From Rhizobium altiplani (GTDB taxonomy: Bacteria; Pseudomonadota; Alphaproteobacteria; Rhizobiales; Rhizobiaceae): a DNA stretch of 60,106 bases. Positions 53,729 through 60,106 of this stretch are shown here, piece after piece. How positions within the stretch are numbered: position 1 is the stretch's first letter; every line of letters starts with the position of its first letter. Made by a program: the position numbers and the translations under genes. The notes below the pieces were generated by a model that saw nothing but the letters and a program-made list of their open reading frames with translations, was not told the origin of the DNA and searched no databases. The stretch covers positions 1-60,106 of the forward strand of contig NZ_LNCD01000115.1 in assembly GCF_001542405.1 (NCBI RefSeq). Reading direction: 5' to 3'.

Positions 53729-53980
53729 TTACTGCGCGAATAAATCCTTCGCCTTGGCTAGCTGGGCTTCGTTGATGTAAGAGGCGAATTTGCCGCGAAG
53801 CCGTGTCAGAACATCGAGTTCCAAACGGAGGCGTTCACGACCCGCAACGTCCTCAAGTGGGCTGCTAGACCACGCATTGAAGAGGTCGTTCATGATCCCT
53901 TCCCACGCCGCCTGATAAACAGGGTCACTACAAATCCAATTGGCGGTCGTGCCGCGTGCTATCGTTTCTTGCTCAGTCAT
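53729..53980 (-). CDS. Small phage protein between portal and scaffold
   Basis: An 83-residue protein (TEQETIARGTTANWICSDPVYQAAWEGIMNDLFNAWSSSPLEDVAGRERLRLELDVLTRLRGKFASYINEAQLAKAKDLF). This small helical protein is a regular member of podovirus head modules at this position; its function is unknown. It starts 9 bases after the portal gene stop. Confidence 0.78.
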   Translation of the reverse strand: MTEQETIARGTTANWICSDPVYQAAWEGIMNDLFNAWSSSPLEDVAGRERLRLELDVLTRLRGKFASYINEAQLAKAKDLFAQ

Positions 53981-53989
53981 TGCGCTCCT

Positions 53990-56173
53990 TTATTGCTGGG
54001 GTGCCATCGGCGGTTGCGGGGCTTTCGGCTGCATAGCTGCGATCTGCTCGAAGCCACGTGCGAGGGTTTCGCGATCAGCGTTGATCTGCGCTTCGACGCG
54101 TGCTGTATCGACCTGGGCCGAGTTCTTCGCGCGCTCGATCTCGAAATCCATATCGTTCTTGTCGCGGATGCGGTCGTCTTCCATGATCAGTTCAACCAGT
54201 TTGAGGTCATTCTTGGCCTTGTCCGCCGCCGCCTTCTGCGCCGTCGCGTCCTGCATGGCCTTTGCCTGAATCTCTAGTTCGGTAGACTCCTTTGGCTTAT
54301 CCGGCTGCGGAGGAGCCTTTGACGGATCGGTAATGAAGGCGTCTGGATTCTTGATGCCTGCGTTCTCGAAATACATGCGAGCCGTGTTGTAGATGTTCTG
54401 AGGGGTGACGAGGCCGCTATCCATGCCCTGCGCCTGCCACTGCATCGTCTCGCGAAGGACAGCCTGCATATAGTCGCGGTTCATCACGCCGAACGCGACG
54501 GTCGTTGTCATGTCCATTTCTGGATCCCAACTATAGAACGGGATTTCCTCATTCGTCAGGCGGGATAGAATCTGCTGCGCTCCTTCCGGATTGCTGCGCA
54601 GCTGATCGACCATCACGCGGAAAGAGTAGCGGATGCCGGTATCTGCGAAGAAGCGAATGGACTTCTCGACAATCAACATTTGCGCGTTGGCGTGCTGGCT
54701 GAGAGCGGCAGGCGACGTGCTCTGCAAATCCGTTGCATTCATAGCGGTCATTGCAGCACCAACGCCGGTTACGCTGGAAACCTCGTCTTTGATCTGATCC
54801 GCAAACTGCATCGAGGGACCGCCGTTGTAAGGCGTGCTGAGGAATTTCACTACCTCGTTCGGGTCTCCATCTACCCGGATAATTCTGCCGGGATGCGGAT
54901 TCAACAGGTCATCAAAATTCGGGATGGCCTGCATATTGACGGCCTTCTGCGGGTTTACACTTGCTTGCAGACCGTCGATGTTTGAGCGGTAAATGTTGCT
55001 GACCAAACGCTGATCGTCACCAACACGGTCGGCAATTCCGTGACCGAAAAGCGTATCCGGCAATGGGAACGGGCAGAATGCCGCGTATGGGTAAAACTTG
55101 CTGACTTCCTCTACGTTGAGCAGGACCGGCGCATTCAACAAGTCGCCGGCAATGGTCAGATGTACGTGTTCACGCCAGCCATCGCCGTCAACGTCCAAGC
55201 GCATATAGATTTCGTAGACATCTACGTCGTCTTCGACATCGCCAACGCCCTGATCGTAATCGGTGTTCTTCGCTCGCTCCATCGCAATGCCGGTCGTTGA
55301 CTCGGTTGCCGATGTAACGAGCGCGACCTTCTCTTCGTCGTAACCCATTTCAACGAGTGCAGCGCGAGCCATCACGCACTTATGGCCCTGCAAACGGGCC
55401 TCGATGCCGCCGGTCTCCTGAGAGAAACGAGCATCCTTCGAAACGATGAAATCTTCAGGGCGAACGCTCTTAAAGCCCATTCGCCACTGATTATTGCGCT
55501 CGCGAACCTTGATATCTCGGAGCATTTGCACCGGCGCGCCCATCTGCGCGAGCAGTTCCGGGGTCATGCCCTGCTGTGTCAATTCTGGTGGGAGTGGAGC
55601 CGGATAGGGCTCGCTCCGGCTCATGATCTTCAGATCGCCCGCCTCTTCCTTCGCGACCAACTCGACCAGTTCCTCCTCAGGAACACCCTTGCGCGTTATT
55701 GGTGGGTGCCAACCCATCTCCTGATAGAAATAGATGTGTGCAACACCGAGCCCGGTGATCGCGCCGTTCATCAGCCACGAATCCAGCAGGGCGACATATG
55801 AGTTCTGAGTGCGGACAAAGAAGTTGCAGGCATCCGTCATCTGCTTTGCAGCTGGCGCGTCTTCGGAGCCAGATGGCAGAAATTCGACGACTTTGGTTTG
55901 TCCGTCGAAAACACGTTCGAACTGGCTGACGAAGGTCGTAACCTGCTCTTGCACCATCGGAACAACGTGCTTGGAGCGGCCCTTTAGCGGATCAGGCTTC
56001 CCCTTCTCGGCAATGTCGGTGTCGAAGAGTTCTCGATTATAGAACTTGAGGCCAAGTTCGCCCCTGATGGCGATATTGTCCTTCGACCAGTCGGCGGCCT
56101 TACGGAGAGGACTGCCAATTCGATTGAGGATATCTTCGTCGGTTAGAGGCTTCGCGCCCTTCTTCTTTGCCAT
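53990..56173 (-). CDS. Portal protein
   Basis: A 727-residue protein matching the large portal proteins of short-tailed phages: GRSKHVVPMVQEQVTTFVSQFERVF near 66-90, SWLMNGAITGLGVAHIYF near 131, VSKFYPYAAFCPFPLPDTLFGHGIADRVGDDQRLVSN near 356-392, then a helical barrel-like tail rich in Gln and Ala. It forms the ring through which DNA enters and leaves the head. It overlaps a small upstream gene. Confidence 0.88.
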   Translation of the reverse strand: MAKKKGAKPLTDEDILNRIGSPLRKAADWSKDNIAIRGELGLKFYNRELFDTDIAEKGKPDPLKGRSKHVVPMVQEQVTTFVSQFERVFDGQTKVVEFLPSGSEDAPAAKQMTDACNFFVRTQNSYVALLDSWLMNGAITGLGVAHIYFYQEMGWHPPITRKGVPEEELVELVAKEEAGDLKIMSRSEPYPAPLPPELTQQGMTPELLAQMGAPVQMLRDIKVRERNNQWRMGFKSVRPEDFIVSKDARFSQETGGIEARLQGHKCVMARAALVEMGYDEEKVALVTSATESTTGIAMERAKNTDYDQGVGDVEDDVDVYEIYMRLDVDGDGWREHVHLTIAGDLLNAPVLLNVEEVSKFYPYAAFCPFPLPDTLFGHGIADRVGDDQRLVSNIYRSNIDGLQASVNPQKAVNMQAIPNFDDLLNPHPGRIIRVDGDPNEVVKFLSTPYNGGPSMQFADQIKDEVSSVTGVGAAMTAMNATDLQSTSPAALSQHANAQMLIVEKSIRFFADTGIRYSFRVMVDQLRSNPEGAQQILSRLTNEEIPFYSWDPEMDMTTTVAFGVMNRDYMQAVLRETMQWQAQGMDSGLVTPQNIYNTARMYFENAGIKNPDAFITDPSKAPPQPDKPKESTELEIQAKAMQDATAQKAAADKAKNDLKLVELIMEDDRIRDKNDMDFEIERAKNSAQVDTARVEAQINADRETLARGFEQIAAMQPKAPQPPMAPQQ

Positions 56174-56282
56174 GCATGCCTTTCACGGACACTTTGCGTG
56201 CCTCTAGTTCTTGGATCGCTCGGCCAATCGCCTCCGAGGCGTTGTCGATCGCTGCGATCAGCGCGGAATTTTGGTCAGTCAT
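56100..56282 (-). CDS. Small phage protein overlapping the portal gene
   Basis: A 60-residue protein (MTDQNSALIAAIDNASEAIGRAIQELEARKV...) whose 3' end overlaps the portal gene by 74 bases. Helical first half, basic tail. The gap between the terminase and portal genes would otherwise be about 180 bases, unusual for this dense operon. The start at 56282 is chosen over an upstream ATG at 56327. It could still be chance coding. Confidence 0.5.
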   Translation of the reverse strand: MTDQNSALIAAIDNASEAIGRAIQELEARKVSVKGMHGKEEGREASNRRRYPQSNWQSSP

Positions 56283-56297
56283 TTGCTCGCTCCAGTT

Positions 56298-56319
56298 GGC
56301 AGCACGAATAATGCTGGCC
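56298..56319. repeat. Hairpin behind the terminase gene
   Basis: GGCAGCA-CGAATAA-TGCTGGCC: the core CAGCA/TGCTG with a seven-base loop nearly the same as in the hairpins at 41221 and 51693. It lies between the terminase stop and the portal-side small gene. Confidence 0.6.
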
Positions 56320-56354
56320 TGTCTCATATTTATTGGAGGGAGCGAATTTGCCGC

Positions 56355-56949
56355 TCATTCGTAGTGACGAACGTCGTATTCAATGGGCTTCGACCACGCG
56401 GCGTATGCAGTTGCGCTGGATTTGGTGCTCGCAAACGTCAGACAGAACGCGTCCGCAAAGTCTGGCGATCTGCGACCACGTTTGCGGATCGACTTCTTAT
56501 CCTCGACCTTGATCTTGCCGGTTGTCTCGTACTCGTATGTCGGCAGGCAAAGTTCCGCGATCAGGTCAGGGTGATTGGGGATGCTAACGCCGCCCTCTTC
56601 GAACCACTTGCGACCGGCCCACCACAGCTGATCACGCATACGACTATAGAGTTGCGGATCACGTGTTGGGCTATTCTGGGCCATCACCTTTTTGACCGGC
56701 AGGCCCATATTCATCAGCATCACATAGACGCCGTAACCGGGGCCGTTCGCGTCAACGCAGATATCCACCGGACGCTGCCCTTTGGGGGTCGCGTGGTATT
56801 CATCAAAGACGGCCTGCGCCAGCTGCACGGCGTTGAGATTCGGAAACTCCTTCACACCAGTAACAACATTGTCCTGGCGCTTTACGAGCACGGATCGGTC
56901 CTTGCCGCCGCCGTTCGGATCGAGCCCCCAAATAACAGCCGCATCAAAC
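56355..56949 (-). pseudogene. Terminase large subunit, C-terminal part, cut by IS66
   Basis: The minus-strand frame reads FDAAVIWGLDPNGGGKDRSVLVKRQ from the IS boundary at 56949, then VDICVDANGPGYGVYVMLMNMG and RRSPDFADAFCLTFA, the nuclease domain of phage large terminases with its acidic residues (D in GLDPN, D in DANG, D in PDFADA). The N-terminal ATPase half is missing: the frame runs straight into the IS inverted repeat and closes inside it. An internal ATG at 56891 would give only a 178-residue fragment. As it stands the enzyme cannot package DNA. Confidence 0.85.
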
Positions 56950-56971
56950 GTGAGCGCAACGAATGGCCCAC
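56950..56971. repeat. IS66 left inverted repeat
   Basis: GTGAGCGCAACGAATGGCCC, continuing AC, matches the right end in reverse complement at 19 of 22 positions by eye. Confidence 0.85.
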
Positions 56972-57018
56972 GGCTTTCGTGATTTGACTAAATAGGTTTC
57001 TGGCTTTCTGGCTCTCGG

Positions 57019-57582
57019 TCAGAACTTCTGCTTTGCCCGCTTCGGCATAAAATAGGTTCGGATATTGACGAGTGCTTCGGCGACGGCAGCAGCATCCTGG
57101 TGGGTCGCTTTCCGTTTTACCTCGCCGAGCTTGCGGATCGGCGCAATGATATCCCCAGTGACGGCATGACCTCGAAGGACAGGCTGCCAAAGCCTTGGCG
57201 CGTGTCGTGTTCCAATGAGAAAGCAGATGTCCCAATCAAATGGATCAAGGGTCTGATCATCGATCTGGGTGAACCTTGGCCGGTGGTCTTTCGGTCTCTC
57301 GGAAAGGCTTGCAGATATCCGATTATACTCTGCAACGATCGTCTGCACGGCCCGATGTTCGGTTGTTTCCATCGGCAGGTTTAGGGCATCCGGGCCGGTC
57401 AGTTCCGGGATCCATTGCCGTGGGTCGATGAACCTGGGGCCGATGATGAGGGCCGTAAGATAACCATCGAGTCTGCTCATTGACCAGATAGGCGATGGCG
57501 GACGACGTCTCCTGATAAAGGCTTCGAATGCGTCGTCATCGAGCTTCGGTCGCGGCGTCATCTCCTGGCTGTTCTGTGTCAT
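57019..57582 (-). CDS. UPF0149/YecA-like passenger protein of IS66
   Basis: A 187-residue protein (PSPIWSMSRLDGYLTALIIGPRFIDPRQWIPELTG near 33-67, then HRAVQTIVAEYNRI and PFDWDICFLIGTRHAPRLWQPVLRG) of the UPF0149 family. The ATG overlaps the tnpC stop by four bases, so it is made with the transposase. The C-terminal SEC-C zinc motif often seen in YecA is absent; the end is a basic PKRAKQKF. Some rhizobial IS66 elements carry such a gene; its role in transposition is unknown. Confidence 0.85.
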   Translation of the reverse strand: MTQNSQEMTPRPKLDDDAFEAFIRRRRPPSPIWSMSRLDGYLTALIIGPRFIDPRQWIPELTGPDALNLPMETTEHRAVQTIVAEYNRISASLSERPKDHRPRFTQIDDQTLDPFDWDICFLIGTRHAPRLWQPVLRGHAVTGDIIAPIRKLGEVKRKATHQDAAAVAEALVNIRTYFMPKRAKQKF

Positions 57583-59153
57583 GCCGCTTGTCGCTCCTGC
57601 TGTGTCATCGCTTCGCGTTCCGCCTTCCAGGCCCAAGGCAAAAGGCTCTCCATCTCGTTGGCTTTCACTTTGCCGGAGATGATGCGCTCCAGCACATCGG
57701 CAAGCCAGACGTCGGGGTCCACGCCGTTAAGCTTTGCCGTGTTCACGAGCGATGCCAGGACAGCGAAGGTCTTTCCACCCCGCTCGTTGCCCACGAATAA
57801 TGAGTTCTTTCTCGTCAAAGCCACGGATTTCATGGAACGCTCGACGACATTGGAGTCCACCTCGATCCGGCCATCCTCTAGAAAGGCTGTCAATCCGCTC
57901 CAGTGGTTGAGCATGTAAGTGACTGCCTTGCCAAGTGCCGATTTCGACGACACCTCGTCGCTCAGTTCGGTGAGATGGACCTTCAGTTCTCTCATGATGG
58001 GAGCTGCCTCACGACGCCTGCCGCTAAGCCGGGTATCTTCATCTTCCCCTCGTAGTTTTGCTTCGATGCGATAGATTTCGGCAATCCTGGCAAGGATCGA
58101 CAAGGCCTCCGAAGAGCCGGTCAGTTTGACGACGTCAACGAACTTTCGCCGTGCATGAGCGAGGCAGAAGGCCAGCCGCATGGGGGCAACGTTGCTCTTG
58201 CCGCGTCGTTTGACCATGGTTTTATAGGCTTGATATCCATCAACCTGAAGCACGCCGGCGAACGACGACAGTTGCCCCTCGATCTCGCGAGCGCTGCGGC
58301 TTTCGGCAAAAATGTAGGCCACCGCCGGCGGCGCCGGACCGTTCCATGGCCGATCGTCAACCGCTTGTGCCCATAACTGGCAGACCTTGGTTCGTTTGCG
58401 CCCCGGATCGAGGCGCGGAAGTGGCGTCTCGTCACAGAACACCCTCGGCTGCGAGCGGATGAAGGCGGTGAGTGCATCGTAGAGAAGTTCGAGCCACCAG
58501 GCGACCCGCGTGACCCATGCCCCGAGCGTACCGCGATCAATGATGACGCCGCAGGAGGCCAGCATCTGCGCCTGGCGATGCAGCGGCAAATGCCAGGCAA
58601 ACTTCGAAACGGCGACATGGGCTGCAAACGCCGTGGTCACCATGCCGCCGTCCATGATGCGTGCTGGTGCGGGTGCTTGCACGATGCCACTCTCGCAAGC
58701 CCGGCATGCATAGCGTGGCCGGATCGTCCGTTTCACCCGGACTACTGCAGGCACGATGTCGAGCGCCTCGCTGACATCAGTGCCGATGCAATGAAGTTCG
58801 AACGAACAGCAGGGGCAAGTCTTGCTCGCTGGCTCGATGAGCTCGTCATAACGCGGAAGGTGTTTCGGCAAACGGCCGATATTGCGGGCTGGCGATCGCC
58901 GTGCCTGCGTTTTGTCTTCATCGACCGGCGCGACATCGTCATTGGCAGCAACGGGAATGTCGCCTAGATCGCCAAGATCGAGCATTGCCTGCGTTGGATC
59001 GATCGTCGTCATCTTCTCCGATTTCGTCCCGAAGAGCTGGCGCTCAAGGAAGGCAACGCGCGCCTTGAGATCGGCATTCTCTTCGTCGAGCGAGAGAATG
59101 ATCCGGGTCAATTGCGCAGCATCCTGGGGCAAGGGATCGGGTCGAAGCGGCAT
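57579..59153 (-). CDS. tnpC: IS66 transposase TnpC
   Basis: A DDE transposase of 524 residues. An N-terminal coiled coil (SLDEENADLKARVAFLERQLFG) is followed by a zinc-finger region (TCPCCSFELHCIG ... YACRACES) and the catalytic part: VFCDETPLP, LQVDGYQAYK and VDSNVVERSMKSVALTRKNSLFVGNERGG, which hold the expected acidic residues. The start at 59153 is ATG; an in-frame TTG at 59186 is possible. It appears intact. Confidence 0.92.
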   Translation of the reverse strand: MPLRPDPLPQDAAQLTRIILSLDEENADLKARVAFLERQLFGTKSEKMTTIDPTQAMLDLGDLGDIPVAANDDVAPVDEDKTQARRSPARNIGRLPKHLPRYDELIEPASKTCPCCSFELHCIGTDVSEALDIVPAVVRVKRTIRPRYACRACESGIVQAPAPARIMDGGMVTTAFAAHVAVSKFAWHLPLHRQAQMLASCGVIIDRGTLGAWVTRVAWWLELLYDALTAFIRSQPRVFCDETPLPRLDPGRKRTKVCQLWAQAVDDRPWNGPAPPAVAYIFAESRSAREIEGQLSSFAGVLQVDGYQAYKTMVKRRGKSNVAPMRLAFCLAHARRKFVDVVKLTGSSEALSILARIAEIYRIEAKLRGEDEDTRLSGRRREAAPIMRELKVHLTELSDEVSSKSALGKAVTYMLNHWSGLTAFLEDGRIEVDSNVVERSMKSVALTRKNSLFVGNERGGKTFAVLASLVNTAKLNGVDPDVWLADVLERIISGKVKANEMESLLPWAWKAEREAMTQQERQAA

Positions 59154-59201
59154 GACAGACCCTACCACACGGGTCTGAATCTTCAAGCAAAACCAATAGG
59201 A

Positions 59202-59558
59202 TCAGCCTGCTTTTGAGGGCCTCCTCACCGCGTTTCGTTTGACGCGCGTCCAGTCAATGCCGGCCAGCAAAAGCGAGAACTCCTGGGCACTCATCTGCAT
59301 AGCGCCATCGCGGATCGGAGGCCAAACGAACTTGCCCGCCTCCAACCACTTCGTCGCTAGGATCATGCCTGATCCGTCCCAATAAATGCAGCGAAGCCGA
59401 TCAAGACGCTTGGCGCGGAACACGAACACGTCGCCACAATAGGGATCGGCCGCAAGGGCTGACGCCACCAAAGCTACCAGGCCATTCATGCCGCGCCGGA
59501 AGTCGACGGGTTGCGTCGCAACCATGATCTTCACGCCATTTGGCGAAACTCCGATCAC
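59202..59558 (-). CDS. tnpB: IS66 protein TnpB
   Basis: A 118-residue protein typical of IS66 TnpB: VMVATQPVDFRRGMNGLVALV, GDVFVFRAKRLDRLRCIYWDGSGM, LEAGKFVWP. It overlaps tnpA by four bases and is needed with TnpA for full transposition in this family. Confidence 0.95.
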   Translation of the reverse strand: MIGVSPNGVKIMVATQPVDFRRGMNGLVALVASALAADPYCGDVFVFRAKRLDRLRCIYWDGSGMILATKWLEAGKFVWPPIRDGAMQMSAQEFSLLLAGIDWTRVKRNAVRRPSKAG

Positions 59559-60025
59559 CGGCGCCCTCGCAACGCCGCTACCATCGCCTGCGCCAGTTCA
59601 GGCGCTACCGAGCCGATGACCGTCATGCGTGCGCCCGCAATCTCGATCTCAATTCGGCCAGCGAGAACCTCTGGGGCATTCGATGGCGAGCCTTCGTGTC
59701 GTGCGCCATCCCCAACCACTGTCACCGGCACGAACACGGCAGGCGGCAAACTAGTCTTTGCCGACCGTTGAGAGGTTAGTCCGGCTTCCCGTCGCCACAC
59801 ATTCAGCAAGCCGCGATTGACGCCCCAGCGCCTCGCAACAGCCGAAATGTTCACTTCAGGTTCTGCGCTCTCCGCGAGAATCCGCGCCTTCTCCTCGTCA
59901 GTCCAATTCCGCCGCTGCCGCCGACCGGTGATCACCTCGATCCGCCGATACTTTCCCTCATGCCTGGCTTCATGCATGCCTTCATCCATGACTTCAAGCA
60001 TGGCATCAGCGCGATCTCCAACCAT
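59555..60025 (-). CDS. tnpA: IS66 protein TnpA
   Basis: A 156-residue protein with a helix-turn-helix (WTDEEKARILAESAEPEVNISAVARRWGVNRGLLNVWRREAG, about 41-82), the usual TnpA of IS66. The C-terminal ~40 residues (IEIEIAGARMTVIGSVAPELAQAMVAALRGRR) are also conserved. It is the first gene of the element, reading inward from the right end. Confidence 0.93.
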   Translation of the reverse strand: MVGDRADAMLEVMDEGMHEARHEGKYRRIEVITGRRQRRNWTDEEKARILAESAEPEVNISAVARRWGVNRGLLNVWRREAGLTSQRSAKTSLPPAVFVPVTVVGDGARHEGSPSNAPEVLAGRIEIEIAGARMTVIGSVAPELAQAMVAALRGRR

Positions 60026-60084
60026 CCCGGTCCACTCCTATCAATGATAGAGCTTATCTCGAGGCCTCATTCACAAAAGAAAAG

Positions 60085-60106
60085 GTGGGCTGTTCGTCGC
60101 GCTCAC
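60085..60106. repeat. IS66 right inverted repeat
   Basis: The reverse complement of the last 22 bases starts GTGAGCGCGACGAACAGCCC and matches the left repeat at 19 of 22 positions. The window ends at its outermost base. Confidence 0.85.

Larger units (their letters stand above)
39159..60106. mobile_element. Prophage, incomplete, podovirus-like late module, carrying an IS66
   Basis: From the serine recombinase onward, codon use becomes more AT-rich and nearly all genes read leftward in the order terminase, portal, scaffold, capsid, connectors, internal proteins, tail collar. No lysis cassette, repressor or replication gene is visible, so the early half lies beyond the window. The left end is uncertain by about 150 bases. 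The terminase is split by the IS66 at 56950. Confidence 0.88.
56950..60106 (-). mobile_element. IS66-family insertion sequence with UPF0149 passenger
   Basis: The element runs from the left inverted repeat at 56950 to the right one that ends at the last base of the window, 3157 bases. It encodes TnpA, TnpB, TnpC and a fourth protein of the UPF0149/YecA type, in this order on the minus strand, each pair overlapping or closely spaced. Its ends begin GTGAGCGC, close to the GTAAGCG of many IS66 members. It splits the phage terminase gene. Confidence 0.9.

Noticed and set aside
1..60106. CRISPR array
   Set aside because: No regularly spaced direct repeats and no cas genes were seen.

Overview
The window looks like the chromosome of a Rhizobium/Agrobacterium-type alphaproteobacterium (Hyphomicrobiales). 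Pointers are the gene content (DUF1036-pyk, DUF1244, DUF2312, homospermidine synthase, an Omp10-type lipoprotein, nasT-nasS beside a nitrate assimilation operon), the GC-rich codon use of the host genes, and the mobile elements (group II intron, IS66 with a UPF0149 passenger). This is inference from family knowledge; no database search was run.

Layout. 1-428: 5' end of a decayed group II intron, just behind the pyk terminator. 0.49-4.9 kb: pyk/DUF1036, an N-formylglutamate amidohydrolase, two small conserved proteins and a secreted alpha/beta hydrolase. 5.3-18 kb: nitrate/nitrite assimilation, with nasT-nasS, a leader carrying a sigma-54 promoter plus an ANTAR-type attenuator, narK, nirB, nirD, nasA, cysG and a small membrane protein, then a LysR regulator and an HPP-CBS membrane protein. 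18.2-39.2 kb: mixed housekeeping genes, including a DUF882 protein, a sigma-54 response regulator, oligoendopeptidase F, pabB/pabC, a GGDEF protein, a metallo-beta-lactamase-fold protein, DUF3445, homospermidine synthase, a 5'-nucleotidase-LysM fusion, hemH, queCDE behind a preQ1-I riboswitch candidate, a stomatin/NfeD pair and kdsD.

39.3-56.9 kb is an incomplete prophage. A large serine recombinase reads rightward. A leftward late module runs terminase, portal, scaffold, capsid, head-tail connector, P22 gp10-like protein, internal/ejection proteins and tail collar protein. The gene order recalls podoviruses of the P22 type, but the capsid is of the SU10/DUF5309 kind. The terminase is cut at position 56949 by an IS66-family element (56950-60106) whose inverted repeats can be read at both ends; its right end is the last base of the window. 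Lysis, repressor and replication genes are not seen here.

How the parts work together. In the nitrate region, NasS (cytosolic nitrate/nitrite sensor) and NasT (ANTAR RNA-binding antiterminator) are predicted to let RNA polymerase, started by sigma-54, read through a terminator in front of narK-nirB-nirD-nasA-cysG. NarK imports nitrate, NasA reduces it to nitrite, NirBD reduces nitrite to ammonium, and CysG makes the siroheme NirB needs. In the que operon, the riboswitch would lower translation of preQ0 synthesis genes when preQ1 is plentiful. Both ends of the window lie in repeated mobile elements, which suggests that the window is a contig bounded by repeats.
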